Source: Phycisphaeraceae bacterium (GTDB lineage Bacteria; Planctomycetota; Phycisphaerae; Phycisphaerales; UBA1924). Taken from it: a stretch of DNA of 49,355 bases. A program made the translations under genes and the position numbers. The first letter of the stretch is position 1; the number at the start of each line of letters is the position of its first letter. The stretch lies in NCBI GenBank assembly GCA_021299385.1, contig JAJTGZ010000011.1:1-49355 (forward strand), in the 5' to 3' direction. The notes beneath the pieces were generated by a model. That model saw only the letters and a program-made list of their open reading frames with translations, ran no database searches and was not told the origin of the DNA. Positions 1 through 7,720 of the stretch are shown in pieces.

Positions 1-330
1 CCCAACCCCCGACGCCCCACCCCCGCCGCAACCCGACCCGCTCGCCAGCAAGACGGACGCATGACCGCCCACTCACCTCGCAGCAACCGCCGCCCGCACA
101 AACTCGGCCATCGTCCGCTCTACAACGTGCGCCGACGCGTCCCGAGGGCCTACAACCCCTGCCGCTCCGACGCGCTCGACCCCCAACGGCCAGGCACAAC
201 TCTTGACCACACCTCGGCCATTGCCCAGAGCCAAACAGCCGTGGGCAGCAACCTCATCGCCCTGTCAAAGGCTCTCCGCGGGCTGCGCGAGCCGATCGAC
301 GAGGCCTCGAAAACGAAACTCGACCTATGA
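1..330 (+). CDS. 3' end of a hypothetical protein, cut by window edge
   Basis: The frame is open from the first base to a TGA at 328-330, so this may be the C-terminal part of a gene that starts outside the window. The first internal ATG is at 61 (89 residues from there). Codons are strongly biased to G or C in third position, which supports coding. The first half is Arg/Pro-rich. The last roughly 40 residues look like a helix (TSAIAQSQTAVGSNLIALSK) followed by LREPIDEASKTKLDL. I do not recognise a family. It points toward the glycosyltransferase gene on the opposite strand, so the two would be convergent. It could also be chance open frame in GC-rich DNA. Confidence 0.3.
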   Translation, partial: PNPRRPTPAATRPARQQDGRMTAHSPRSNRRPHKLGHRPLYNVRRRVPRAYNPCRSDALDPQRPGTTLDHTSAIAQSQTAVGSNLIALSKALRGLREPIDEASKTKLDL

Positions 331-393
331 ACGCCTACACAGGTCACAAGGCAAGTCCCGCACGGCTCAAAACCCCGCGGGCAGCATCGAGAT

Positions 394-1701
394 TCAAGCC
401 CCCAGGGCCGACCTGTGTCTGTGCTCGGACACCACGGCCCAGCACAAACACAACGCAAACACCAGCATGCACCACGACGGCCCAGCCGCGCGTTGCCACG
501 CCACCACTGACTCCCGCGCACTCACCCCCCCCGGCGGCAGCACAAACCCGGCCACCAGCACCGCGCACCCGATACCCACCACCCACCGCGCCGCCGCCCG
601 CCGAGTCGACAACAGGCACGCCACCGCCACCATCACCGGGATGAGCATCTGCACCAGATGCGGCGAGTTTGTCTGCGGGCTAAAACAGAGCACAGCGATG
701 ATCAGCAGCGACCACTCCAGCGCGACGATATCCCCCATCCCCTGCTCCCCCGCAGGCCTGTTGAACACCTTGACGCCGTAACGCCGGTAGAGCATCACCA
801 CGGCTAGGCCAAACGCACCCGCGACCGCCCCCACCAGCGCCACCGTCAGCAGGTTCATCCCCGCCGAGGCTGTCTGGCGTGCCGCCCACGAGGTAATCGC
901 AACCCCGATCGACTGCACCGGCATCACCTTGGCCCCCACGGCCTCTGCGGGGTCTCCCGCCATGCCCGCAAGCCCCCGCATCGCCCGCACCAGATACTCA
1001 GCGTTCTGGCTCCAACCAAGGTACAACGCCGGCACCAGCGCCCACAATGCCGCCGAGCCCACCGTCGCCCCCGCCGCCGCGAACCTCTTGCGCAGCAACA
1101 AATACGGCACCGCCGCCAGTGTTACATACTTGATATTCGCCCCAAACCCCAACGCAACCCCAGCCAGCACAGGCCGACGCACCATCCACCGCAGCGCGAG
1201 CAGCCAGCAGAGCACCATCAACAGGTTGCTCTGGCCCATGTTCATCTCCGCACGCAACTTGTCGGCCAGCAGCAGCAGCACTCCAAGCGCAAACGCGGCA
1301 AAGGTCATCGCATCCCGCCGAAGGTTGAACCGCCTGGTCATCTCATCAGCGCCCAGCACCAGGATCAGCACCAGCAGCGCCAGCCGAATGCACAGCCACA
1401 CCACCCCGGCTACCTGTATCCCCAGCGCGACCAAAGGCGCCATCAGCACCGCCAGCAGTGGGGGGTAGATGTACCCGAGCTCCCCCGCCTTGTACAGGTC
1501 CGTACCCCGCACCAGCGCCTCGGCACCACTATAAAACTCGTAAAAATCCCGGAACTGCCGGTCCAGCGGCTCACCCGCACGCGTCATGCGGTTCACCGAG
1601 CCCGTCGCCAGCCAAGTCAACAACCCCACTATTCCCAACACCATCGCCACCGTCGCGGCCCGTTCCAGTGCGCTGCGACCCCTCGTGTGTGCCTCGGGCA
1701 T
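394..1701 (-). CDS. GT87 family (DUF2029) membrane glycosyltransferase
   Basis: The 435-residue polytopic membrane protein has the signature of the GT87/DUF2029 family: an N-terminal helix at about 16-36, then a short extracytoplasmic loop with FRDFYEFYSGAEALVRGTDLY and the YIYPPLLAVLMAP motif. Family members such as actinobacterial mannosyltransferases transfer sugars from polyprenyl-phosphate donors on the outer face of the membrane; the acceptor here is unknown. About ten further hydrophobic segments follow, which is normal for the family. The ATG has no Shine-Dalgarno sequence, but a TATGCT hexamer (1710-1715, minus strand) lies 8 nt upstream, so the leader may be very short. The family call is firm and the substrate is not inferable. 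Confidence 0.85.
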   Translation of the reverse strand: MPEAHTRGRSALERAATVAMVLGIVGLLTWLATGSVNRMTRAGEPLDRQFRDFYEFYSGAEALVRGTDLYKAGELGYIYPPLLAVLMAPLVALGIQVAGVVWLCIRLALLVLILVLGADEMTRRFNLRRDAMTFAAFALGVLLLLADKLRAEMNMGQSNLLMVLCWLLALRWMVRRPVLAGVALGFGANIKYVTLAAVPYLLLRKRFAAAGATVGSAALWALVPALYLGWSQNAEYLVRAMRGLAGMAGDPAEAVGAKVMPVQSIGVAITSWAARQTASAGMNLLTVALVGAVAGAFGLAVVMLYRRYGVKVFNRPAGEQGMGDIVALEWSLLIIAVLCFSPQTNSPHLVQMLIPVMVAVACLLSTRRAAARWVVGIGCAVLVAGFVLPPGGVSARESVVAWQRAAGPSWCMLVFALCLCWAVVSEHRHRSALGA

Positions 1702-1841
1702 GATCTAGCAGCATAGCCCGTGGATGCACCGTCAGGAGAACAAGACCCCCACCTTCACCCCCGCCCACGCAGCAGGCACCCCTCATCAAGCACGCAACCA
1801 TCCAACGCCACGACCACTTCGCCAAAGCCTTCGAGGCAGGC

Positions 1842-1926
1842 AAGTGAGCGACGAGCGACGAGTAAAGGCAGGCGCACGGCCTGTGCTTGTCTTTCCTCAT
1901 CGCTCATCGCTCGCCACTCATCGCTT
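1842..1926. repeat. heptad repeat family B, inverted pair
   Basis: Two short tracts of the period-7 repeat GAGCGAY lie in opposite orientation, at 1844-1865 (plus) and 1897-1925 (minus), separated by about 30 nt. Together they could fold into an imperfect hairpin. The right arm supplies the last codons and the TGA stop (1904-1906) of the small membrane-protein gene on the minus strand. The same repeat occurs at 36724-36747 and 47600-47630. Confidence 0.7.
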
Positions 1927-2212
1927 TCCTTCCCCCCTCCGCGCTGGCCATCGCCGCCACGAACAGCGTCCACGCCGGGAAGAGCTCTAACACAGGCACC
2001 ACCTCGATACCCAACGCTATCAGCAACGGCCACCGGAACCCCAGCACCGCAAAGAGCACCAGCGCCGTCGCCACATCGAGCACCCACTGCACGGGGGGCA
2101 AAAACACCATCCCAAACCCCAGCACATCAGACACCCCCGCCACCAGCAACGCCCATCGCCACCTCGGCAACCTCCACGCCACCAAAAACTGCTCGTACAA
2201 CCTCTTCAACAC
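1904..2212 (-). CDS. small hypothetical membrane protein
   Basis: From a GTG at 2212 this encodes 102 residues; an alternative TTG follows directly and an ATG exists at 2278. The protein begins LKRLYEQFLVAWRLPRW and has three hydrophobic segments: about 17-35 (ALLVAGVSDVLGFGMVFL), 40-58 and 62-85. The GTG is preferred because a GGGAAGGGG tract precedes it and the residues upstream look non-coding. The C-terminus (KAMSGER, stop) is encoded by a dispersed heptad repeat, so the original 3' end may have been replaced by repeat sequence. I do not recognise a family. Confidence 0.55.
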   Translation of the reverse strand: MLKRLYEQFLVAWRLPRWRWALLVAGVSDVLGFGMVFLPPVQWVLDVATALVLFAVLGFRWPLLIALGIEVVPVLELFPAWTLFVAAMASAEGGRKAMSGER

Positions 2213-2282
2213 GCCACCCCTTCCCCGGCAACCCACCACCACCCTAACCCGTACACCCCTCAACAGGCCCCCCAACACACCC

Positions 2283-2310
2283 TTGACGCACGCCGGCCCG
2301 GTGCTAATCT
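2283..2310 (+). promoter_or_regulatory. promoter of tRNA-Phe
   Basis: TTGACG (2283-2288) and TAATCT (2305-2310) are separated by 16 bp and end 8 bp before the tRNA. This is a good match to a housekeeping sigma promoter, with the start point predicted at the mature 5' end or a few bases before it. Confidence 0.6.
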
Positions 2311-2318
2311 TCCCGCTC

Positions 2319-2391
2319 GGGCAGTTAGCTCAGTTGGTAGAGCACCGCATTGAAAATGCGGGTGTCCCCGGTTCAAGTCCGGGACTGCCCA
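2319..2391 (+). tRNA. tRNA-Phe (GAA)
   Basis: The 73-nt cloverleaf has a 7-bp acceptor stem (GGGCAGT/ACTGCCC, discriminator A), a D arm with AGCTCAGTTGGTAGAGC, anticodon stem CCGCA/TGCGG with loop TTGAAAA giving anticodon GAA, and a T arm with TTCAAGT. CCA is not encoded. A clear promoter lies just upstream. The next gene, phenylalanine hydroxylase, is on the other strand, so there is no operon. Confidence 0.97.
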
Positions 2392-2420
2392 TTCCCCCAC
2401 CCCCAACAAACCACACCTCA

Positions 2421-2454
2421 TTTGACCATTCGGCCATCTGGCCATCTGGCCACC
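2421..2454. repeat. GGCCATCT octamer tandem repeat
   Basis: Between tRNA-Phe and the end of the hydroxylase gene there are two and a half copies of an 8-nt unit, GGCCATCT, at 2432-2452, preceded by a degenerate copy (GACCATTC). It resembles the other short tandem tracts in this window but is seen only once. Confidence 0.5.
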
Positions 2455-2455
2455 T

Positions 2456-3436
2456 TCACACCCTCCCCGCCAACTCCAGCCCCTTCTTACCAATCACCTG
2501 CTCGGCATACGCGTTCATCGCGTCGCGCAGCTGCTCAAAGCTCTCCAGCACGTAGTAAATCGGCTGAAAATGGTCGATCTCAAACGCCGTGCTGCACACG
2601 CGATCTAAATCAAACGCCCTCCACTCCGCCACCGGCCGCTCGACGCACGGCTGCGCTGACTCCGGGCCATCGATCCTCTTCTCCCACGAACCACTTAACG
2701 CATACGGCGCCTCCCCATGGCTGCTCACCAGCCCGCTGCCATAAATCTTCACACGCCCGCCCTCCTTGATAAGCCCAAACTCCACCGTGAACCAGAACAG
2801 CCGCCCAAGCCGCTCGATGTGGTACGGATCATCGCACAACAACGCCGCACGCCCGTACGTCTGCAAAAAGTCCGCAAACACCCGGCTGGCGTGCAGCGGC
2901 ACATGCCCGAACACATCGTGAAAAATGTCCGGCTCGGGCAGATAATCCATCACCTCGCGCGGGCGGATCAGCACCGTCGTCGGGAACTGCCTTGCCGCCA
3001 GGCACGCAAAGAACGACTTGGCCGGCAAGTACCCCGGCACCCCAAAGCTCGCCCAGTCCGAAACCTCCCCCAGGTACCGGTTGATCCCCTCCAACTTCGT
3101 GCCCTTCTTGAGCACCACGCCGTCGCACCCGATGCACTCCTGCTCCAACGCCGTGTCTACTAGCAGCGGTATCCGCTCACCCGTCAGGCGGAGGATCTTC
3201 AACCCATCAATAAACGTTCGGCTGACCTGCTCTTCCAGCACCGACCACCGCCGCTTGAACAACTCACGCCAGACCTCGTGGTTCTCACGCGTGTACTTGT
3301 GGTACCGCTGCGTGATGTAGAACCGGCTCGCGTCGATCTTGCTCGCCGGCAGCCCCGGTGCCGCGTCGGCGTTCTGCTGCGCCAGCCGGGCCTCGTCTGA
3401 GTCGATGATGTTGTTGTACCGGATATCAGCCCGCAT
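2456..3436 (-). CDS. phhA: phenylalanine 4-monooxygenase (aromatic amino acid hydroxylase)
   Basis: This non-haem iron, tetrahydropterin-dependent enzyme hydroxylates phenylalanine to tyrosine in the cytoplasm. The 326-residue protein has the biopterin hydroxylase catalytic core. LPEPDIFHDVFGHVPLH at about 165-180 contains the two iron-ligand histidines (FHD and GHV), and FWFTVEFGLIKEGG carries the ligand glutamate, followed by IYGSGLVSSHGE as in animal and bacterial PAH. There is no ACT regulatory domain, as is usual in bacteria. The ATG at 3436 is chosen because AGGAG lies 8 nt upstream; a GTG 30 nt earlier is possible. Tryptophan hydroxylase activity cannot be excluded from sequence alone. 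No pterin dehydratase gene is adjacent. Confidence 0.93.
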   Translation of the reverse strand: MRADIRYNNIIDSDEARLAQQNADAAPGLPASKIDASRFYITQRYHKYTRENHEVWRELFKRRWSVLEEQVSRTFIDGLKILRLTGERIPLLVDTALEQECIGCDGVVLKKGTKLEGINRYLGEVSDWASFGVPGYLPAKSFFACLAARQFPTTVLIRPREVMDYLPEPDIFHDVFGHVPLHASRVFADFLQTYGRAALLCDDPYHIERLGRLFWFTVEFGLIKEGGRVKIYGSGLVSSHGEAPYALSGSWEKRIDGPESAQPCVERPVAEWRAFDLDRVCSTAFEIDHFQPIYYVLESFEQLRDAMNAYAEQVIGKKGLELAGRV

Positions 3437-3508
3437 CGTATAGGCTCCTAACAAGGGACTACCCACCCATCCCCGACCGGCAACTCTATATCGGCCCCAC
3501 CCCCTGCG

Positions 3509-3517
3509 TGCTATACT
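3509..3517 (+). promoter_or_regulatory. extended -10 promoter candidate for bL9
   Basis: TGCTATACT is a good extended -10 element (TGn plus TATACT at 3512-3517). No convincing -35 is seen 17 bp upstream. It would give a leader of about 90 nt ahead of the bL9 start. Confidence 0.4.
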
Positions 3518-3613
3518 TCCCCCCGCGTTGAAGCCGGCCCCGGGCGTGTGCCCCGGCCACCCGGCTCCTAACTCTCAGCCCCACCCATCGGCAGGGCTTG
3601 AAAGGACAGCACC

Positions 3614-4402
3614 ATGGCTCGTAACGTCCAGGTACTCCTCGTTGAAAACGTCGACAACACCGGCATCGTCGGCGATGTCGTTAACGTCCGCAAGGGCTTT
3701 GCCCGCAACTATCTCCTCCCCCGCGGCCTGGCCACCACGCCCGACGAGGCCAAAGTAGCCGAACTGCAGGTCAAACGCAAAGACGCCATCAAGGCCCTGG
3801 GCACGCTCCGCACCGCACGCGAGGCCCTCATCGCCAAGCTCGCCGGCCAGCAACTCACCATGGTCCGCTCCTGCAATGACCTGGGGATTCTCTACGGTGC
3901 CGTTACCCAGCACGAGATCGCCGTCGAACTGGCTAAAGCCGGGTTCCCGGGCGTTGTCGACCGCGAGGTCCGCATCGCCCTGCCGATCAAGCGCGTCGGC
4001 GATTACGCCGTGACCATCAAGTTCAGCCAAATCCAAATCCCCGACGACGACTCGGCCAAGGCCTCGGCCAAGCCAAGCAAGAAGGCCGACGCCGTCCAGC
4101 CCGATCTGGAGGCCGAGGTCAAAGTCTTAGTCAAGCCCGACCGCGAGCTGGACCTCAACCGCACGCGCGACGAGGCCGAGGCCGCCGTCGATGCCTCGAT
4201 CATCGAAAAACGTGCCAAGGACAAGTCGGCCACCTTTGCGACCGAAAAGCCCAAGTCCAAAGAAGCCCCGGCTGAGCCGAAGCCCTCAAGCAAAATGGGC
4301 TGGGGCACCAAGCCCGCCGCCGACACAGGCGATACGCCCCCCAAGGCCGAGAAGGCACCCAAGGCCGAGAAGGCCGACAAAAAGGCCGACAAGAAGAAGT
4401 AA
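3614..4402 (+). CDS. rplI: 50S ribosomal protein bL9 with long C-terminal tail
   Basis: Residues 1-150 match bL9. The N-terminal domain has VQVLLVENVDNTGIVGDVVNVRKGFARNYLLPRGLA, followed by the connecting helix and the C-terminal rRNA-binding domain. bL9 binds 23S rRNA near the L1 stalk and helps keep the reading frame. The start has a good AAAGGA site. At 262 residues the protein is over 100 longer than usual (about 149). The extension is charged and low-complexity and ends in a Lys/Ala/Glu repeat (APKAEKADKKADKKK). bL20 and bL35 in this window have similar tails. The gene stands alone, without the usual rpsF-rpsR neighbours. Confidence 0.95.
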   Translation: MARNVQVLLVENVDNTGIVGDVVNVRKGFARNYLLPRGLATTPDEAKVAELQVKRKDAIKALGTLRTAREALIAKLAGQQLTMVRSCNDLGILYGAVTQHEIAVELAKAGFPGVVDREVRIALPIKRVGDYAVTIKFSQIQIPDDDSAKASAKPSKKADAVQPDLEAEVKVLVKPDRELDLNRTRDEAEAAVDASIIEKRAKDKSATFATEKPKSKEAPAEPKPSSKMGWGTKPAADTGDTPPKAEKAPKAEKADKKADKKK

Positions 4403-4411
4403 CCCCTGCCC

Positions 4412-4472
4412 CTAGGCACCCCGGACCTCGGGCACCCCGGACTTTGGGTAGCCCGGAGGTCCGGGCTATCCA
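4412..4472. repeat. palindromic repeat family E, three units
   Basis: Just downstream of bL9 there are three units of the form GGCACCCCGGACCT or GGGTAGCCCGGAGGTCC. The last unit forms a perfect 9-bp stem, TAGCCCGGA/TCCGGGCTA (4449-4457 with 4460-4468). Position after a stop codon fits a terminator or mRNA 3'-end role, although no T tract follows. Related units occur at 12083-12127 and 23326-23362. Confidence 0.65.
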
Positions 4473-4596
4473 GCAAAACAATCTCCCAACCCCCGGCAAT
4501 ACCGCGCCACCCCGTGGCGTTTGGCCGATAGCCTTACGCAGTTTCCACCCCACGTAAGCACACCCGGGGGTGCGCGGGCACGTATGGAGGTTGGCC

Positions 4597-6135
4597 ATGA
4601 TCCCTGCTCCACTAAAGTCTGATGCCGTGCCCACGACGTCGGTTGCCCCCATCGCCCCCAAGGCCTTCGGCCTCGACCACGCCCGGCACCTGCTCTGGCG
4701 TGCTGGCTTCGGCGCCTCCCCGGCACAGGTGCGCACCGTCGCCGGGTGGGGGCTTGACCGCTCGTTGGACTATCTGATCAACTTTGATAAGGTCAAGGAC
4801 GAGCCTGTCGAGGCCTCCCTCTTCCGCAGCGACATCATCCGCCCGCCAACGCCCGAGGAACGCGAGCTCAACCGCCGGGCGCAGCGCGAACGCGACGAGG
4901 ACACTTTGGCCGAGCTTCGCCTGCGCCGCCAGCAGGCCGAGCGCGAGGACCGCGAGCAGATGAAAAAACTCCAGCAGTGGTGGCTGACCAAGATGGTCGA
5001 GACCAGCCGGCCGCTGCAAGAAAAACTCACGCTCTTCTGGCACGGGCACTTTGCCACCAGCTACCGCACGATCGAAGACAGCTACCACATGTTCGCCCAG
5101 AACCGCCTCTTCCGCAAGCACGCCGCGGGGAGCTTTGCCGACCTGCTCGGCGGGATCATCAAAGACCCCGCCATGATCGCATACCTCGACAACAACGATA
5201 GCAAAAAAAACAAGCCCAACGAGAACCTCGCACGCGAACTCATGGAGCTCTTCGCCCTCGGCGTCGGCAACTACACCGAGCAGGACATCAAAGAAGCCGC
5301 ACGCGCCCTGACCGGTTACACCTTCAAGGACGACGAGTTTGTCCTCGAGAAAAACAACCACGACACAGGGAGCAAACGCATCCTCGGCCGCACCGGCAAC
5401 ATCGACGGCGACGAGTTCGTCGCCATCCTCCTCGCCCACCCCGCCTGCAGCACCTTCCTTGCCACCAAACTCTACCGCTTCTTCGTCCACGACTACCCCA
5501 CCGGCGACACACCATTTGACAACGCGGCCAAGCTCGTCATCAGCGACATGGCACAGCGCTTGCGCGCCACACGCTACAACGTCGGCAAAACCCTCGACGC
5601 CCTCTTCCGCAGCGAGCACTTCTACAGCCCCGCCATTATGAACCAGCAGATCAAAGGTCCCGCCCAGATGGTCGTCGGGGCCATCCGCTCGATGGGCGTC
5701 CCACCCAGGGATATCAGCGTCCTCTCCGACGCCGCCGAACGCATGGGCCAGACCGTCTTCGCACCACCCTCAGTCAAGGGCTGGGACGGCGGACGCTCCT
5801 GGGTCAACACCAGCACCATGTTCGTACGCCAGAACCTCATGGTCTTCCTCCTCACTGGCCGACGCCCCCAAGGCAAAGACGGCCTGGCCGACCGCGAAAA
5901 CTTCCAAGGCGCACTCCTGCTCGCCGGCCTGGCCGATACCTACCCCGAAGCCAAGACCGGCAAGACCCCCGACATGCTCACCGCACTCCTCCGCTTCACC
6001 GTCGGCACCCCCACCCCCGCTGGCCGCCCCGTCCTCGAAGAATACCTCGCCGACACCGGCAACACAATCACGCCGGAAAACCTCACCGATCTGATGATGC
6101 TGGTCACGGCGCTGCCCGAGTATCAGTTGTGTTAG
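4597..6135 (+). CDS. DUF1800 domain protein
   Basis: The 512-residue protein belongs to the DUF1800 family, which is nearly always paired with a DUF1501 gene, as here. Family hallmarks visible are HARHLLWRAGFGASP near residue 25, LFWHGHFATSY, and NENLARELMELFALGVGNYTEQDIKEAARALTGY. The N-terminal third contains an Arg/Glu-rich helical stretch (about 85-125). The biochemical role is unknown; in planctomycetes the pair is commonly found among exported or cell-surface proteins. No signal peptide is seen. The ATG at 4597 is chosen because GGAGG lies 7 nt upstream; an in-frame GTG at 4570 is less likely. Confidence 0.9.
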   Translation: MIPAPLKSDAVPTTSVAPIAPKAFGLDHARHLLWRAGFGASPAQVRTVAGWGLDRSLDYLINFDKVKDEPVEASLFRSDIIRPPTPEERELNRRAQRERDEDTLAELRLRRQQAEREDREQMKKLQQWWLTKMVETSRPLQEKLTLFWHGHFATSYRTIEDSYHMFAQNRLFRKHAAGSFADLLGGIIKDPAMIAYLDNNDSKKNKPNENLARELMELFALGVGNYTEQDIKEAARALTGYTFKDDEFVLEKNNHDTGSKRILGRTGNIDGDEFVAILLAHPACSTFLATKLYRFFVHDYPTGDTPFDNAAKLVISDMAQRLRATRYNVGKTLDALFRSEHFYSPAIMNQQIKGPAQMVVGAIRSMGVPPRDISVLSDAAERMGQTVFAPPSVKGWDGGRSWVNTSTMFVRQNLMVFLLTGRRPQGKDGLADRENFQGALLLAGLADTYPEAKTGKTPDMLTALLRFTVGTPTPAGRPVLEEYLADTGNTITPENLTDLMMLVTALPEYQLC

Positions 6136-6137
6136 TT

Positions 6138-6240
6138 AGGCAATAGGCAATGGGCAATGGGCAATAGGCGCACAAGTGCTTCTCCCGGCCCAACAAACAC
6201 GTTCGCGCCGATTGCCCATTGCCCATTCCCCATTGCCCTG
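6138..6240. repeat. heptad repeat family C, inverted arms
   Basis: The gap between DUF1800 and DUF1501 is largely filled by period-7 tandem units GGCAATG/GGCAATA (6138-6171) and their inverse ATTGCCC (6211-6239), separated by about 40 nt. The arms are complementary over roughly 30 nt and could form a long hairpin between the two co-directional genes, able to separate or attenuate their expression. The right arm ends 14 nt before the DUF1501 start and leaves its Shine-Dalgarno (GGAG) free. Confidence 0.75.
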
Positions 6241-6254
6241 CCTTGGAGCTTTCC

Positions 6255-7601
6255 ATGTTCGACCTCAACAACCCCTCGGCGTTCACCCGGCGGCGGTTCC
6301 TGGCGCACGGGCTGACGCTCGCCTCCGCCGCCGTTACCGTCCCAGCCTTCCTGCAGCGCAGCGTGCTCGGGCTGCCGCAGCCCGCGCCCGGCATGACCAG
6401 CATCCCCGGCGTGCCCGAGGAGCGCATCGTCGTCGTCGTCCAACTCTCCGGCGGCAACGACGGGTTGAACACCGTCGTCCCCTACCAGGAGGCCGCCTAT
6501 TACAAGTCACGCACCAGCATCGGCATCCCAGCCGGGCGCGTCCTCAAGGTCGGCGATGAGGTCGGCCTCCACCCGACGATGACCGGGTTCAAGGACCTCT
6601 ACGACCAGGGCCTGCTGACCATCGTCCAGGGCGTCGGCTACCCCAACCCCAACCGCTCCCACTTTAAAAGCATGGACATCTGGCACACCGCCGACACCAC
6701 CGCCACAGGCGACGGGTGGCTCGGACGCTACTTCGATAGCCAGTGCTGCGGGTACGGCGCAGGCGAATCAGGCCAGGCACCCACCAAGCAGGCCAAGGCC
6801 GCCGCGAAGATCGACAACACCCAGATCGGCATCGCCATGGGACGCGAGGCCCCCCTCGCAATGCGTGGCCGCTCGATCCAGCCGATCGCCTTCGAGTCGG
6901 CAGACCTCTTCCGCTGGACTGGCAGCGCGGAAGAAAAATCGTTGACAAAGTACTACGACAAACTGACCAAGGCCAGCGCGCAGGAAGTCGCCGCGGGCAT
7001 GCGCGAGACCAACTCAGACTTCCTCGGACGCACCGCCCTCGATGCACAGGTCTCCAGCGACCTCATCCGCAAAGCCGTCGCCACCAAGCCGACGACCCCC
7101 TACCCCGGCGGCAACCCCCTGGCCGACCAACTCCGCATGGTCGCCAGCATGATCCACGCCAAGCTCCCCACACGCGTCTACTACGTAACCCTCGGCGGCT
7201 TTGACACCCACGCCGGGCAGGGTGGTGAGAATGGCAACCACGCCCGCCTCGTCGGGCAGTTCGCCGCCGCCGTCAAGGCCTTCTACGACGACCTCAAAGC
7301 CCAACGCAACGACACACGCGTCCTCTCGATGGTCTTTAGCGAGTTCGGCCGGCGCGTGGGCCAGAACGGCAGCGGGGGCACCGACCACGGCACCGCCGCG
7401 CCGATGTTCCTCATCGGCCCCATGGTCAAAGCCGGCGTCAGCAACAAGCACCCAAGCATGACGGACCTCGACTCCGGCGACCTCAAGCACAACGTCGACT
7501 TCCGCTCCGTCTACGCCACCGTCCTGGCCAACTGGCTCAAGGGCGACGCCGACGCCATCCTCGAAGGCAAATACATGCGAGCACCGGTCCTCAAGGCCTA
7601 A
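6255..7601 (+). CDS. DUF1501 family protein with Tat-type signal
   Basis: The 448-residue protein begins with a twin-arginine-like signal (FTRRRFLAHGLTLASAAVTVPAF), so it is probably exported folded. Conserved DUF1501 features are VVVVQLSGGNDGLNTVVPY near residue 60, LGGFDTHAGQ near 310, and FSEFGRRVGQNGSGGTDHG near 360. These resemble metal-binding positions of the alkaline phosphatase superfamily, but no enzymatic activity is established for the family. The ATG at 6255 is preceded by GGAG; an in-frame ATG at 6219 lies inside the repeat hairpin and is unlikely. It probably works together with the preceding DUF1800 protein. Confidence 0.9.
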   Translation: MFDLNNPSAFTRRRFLAHGLTLASAAVTVPAFLQRSVLGLPQPAPGMTSIPGVPEERIVVVVQLSGGNDGLNTVVPYQEAAYYKSRTSIGIPAGRVLKVGDEVGLHPTMTGFKDLYDQGLLTIVQGVGYPNPNRSHFKSMDIWHTADTTATGDGWLGRYFDSQCCGYGAGESGQAPTKQAKAAAKIDNTQIGIAMGREAPLAMRGRSIQPIAFESADLFRWTGSAEEKSLTKYYDKLTKASAQEVAAGMRETNSDFLGRTALDAQVSSDLIRKAVATKPTTPYPGGNPLADQLRMVASMIHAKLPTRVYYVTLGGFDTHAGQGGENGNHARLVGQFAAAVKAFYDDLKAQRNDTRVLSMVFSEFGRRVGQNGSGGTDHGTAAPMFLIGPMVKAGVSNKHPSMTDLDSGDLKHNVDFRSVYATVLANWLKGDADAILEGKYMRAPVLKA

Positions 7602-7619
7602 GAGATCGTTTCACAACCC

Positions 7620-7646
7620 GGTGGCACGGGCTTCCAGCCCGTGCAT
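7620..7646. repeat. palindromic repeat family F, copy 1
   Basis: A 27-bp element contains a perfect 9-bp stem, GCACGGGCT (7624-7632) with AGCCCGTGC (7636-7644), and loop TCC. An identical 27-bp copy is at 44639-44665. It lies 18 bp after the DUF1501 stop and before the converging ABC exporter gene, so it may end transcription from either side. Confidence 0.8.
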
Positions 7647-7720
7647 TTGGATTATCAAAACAGATTCAACGCCGCCCAGCTGGTTCCCAACCCGCGCGGC
7701 CCAGATCTCGCCCCACGCGA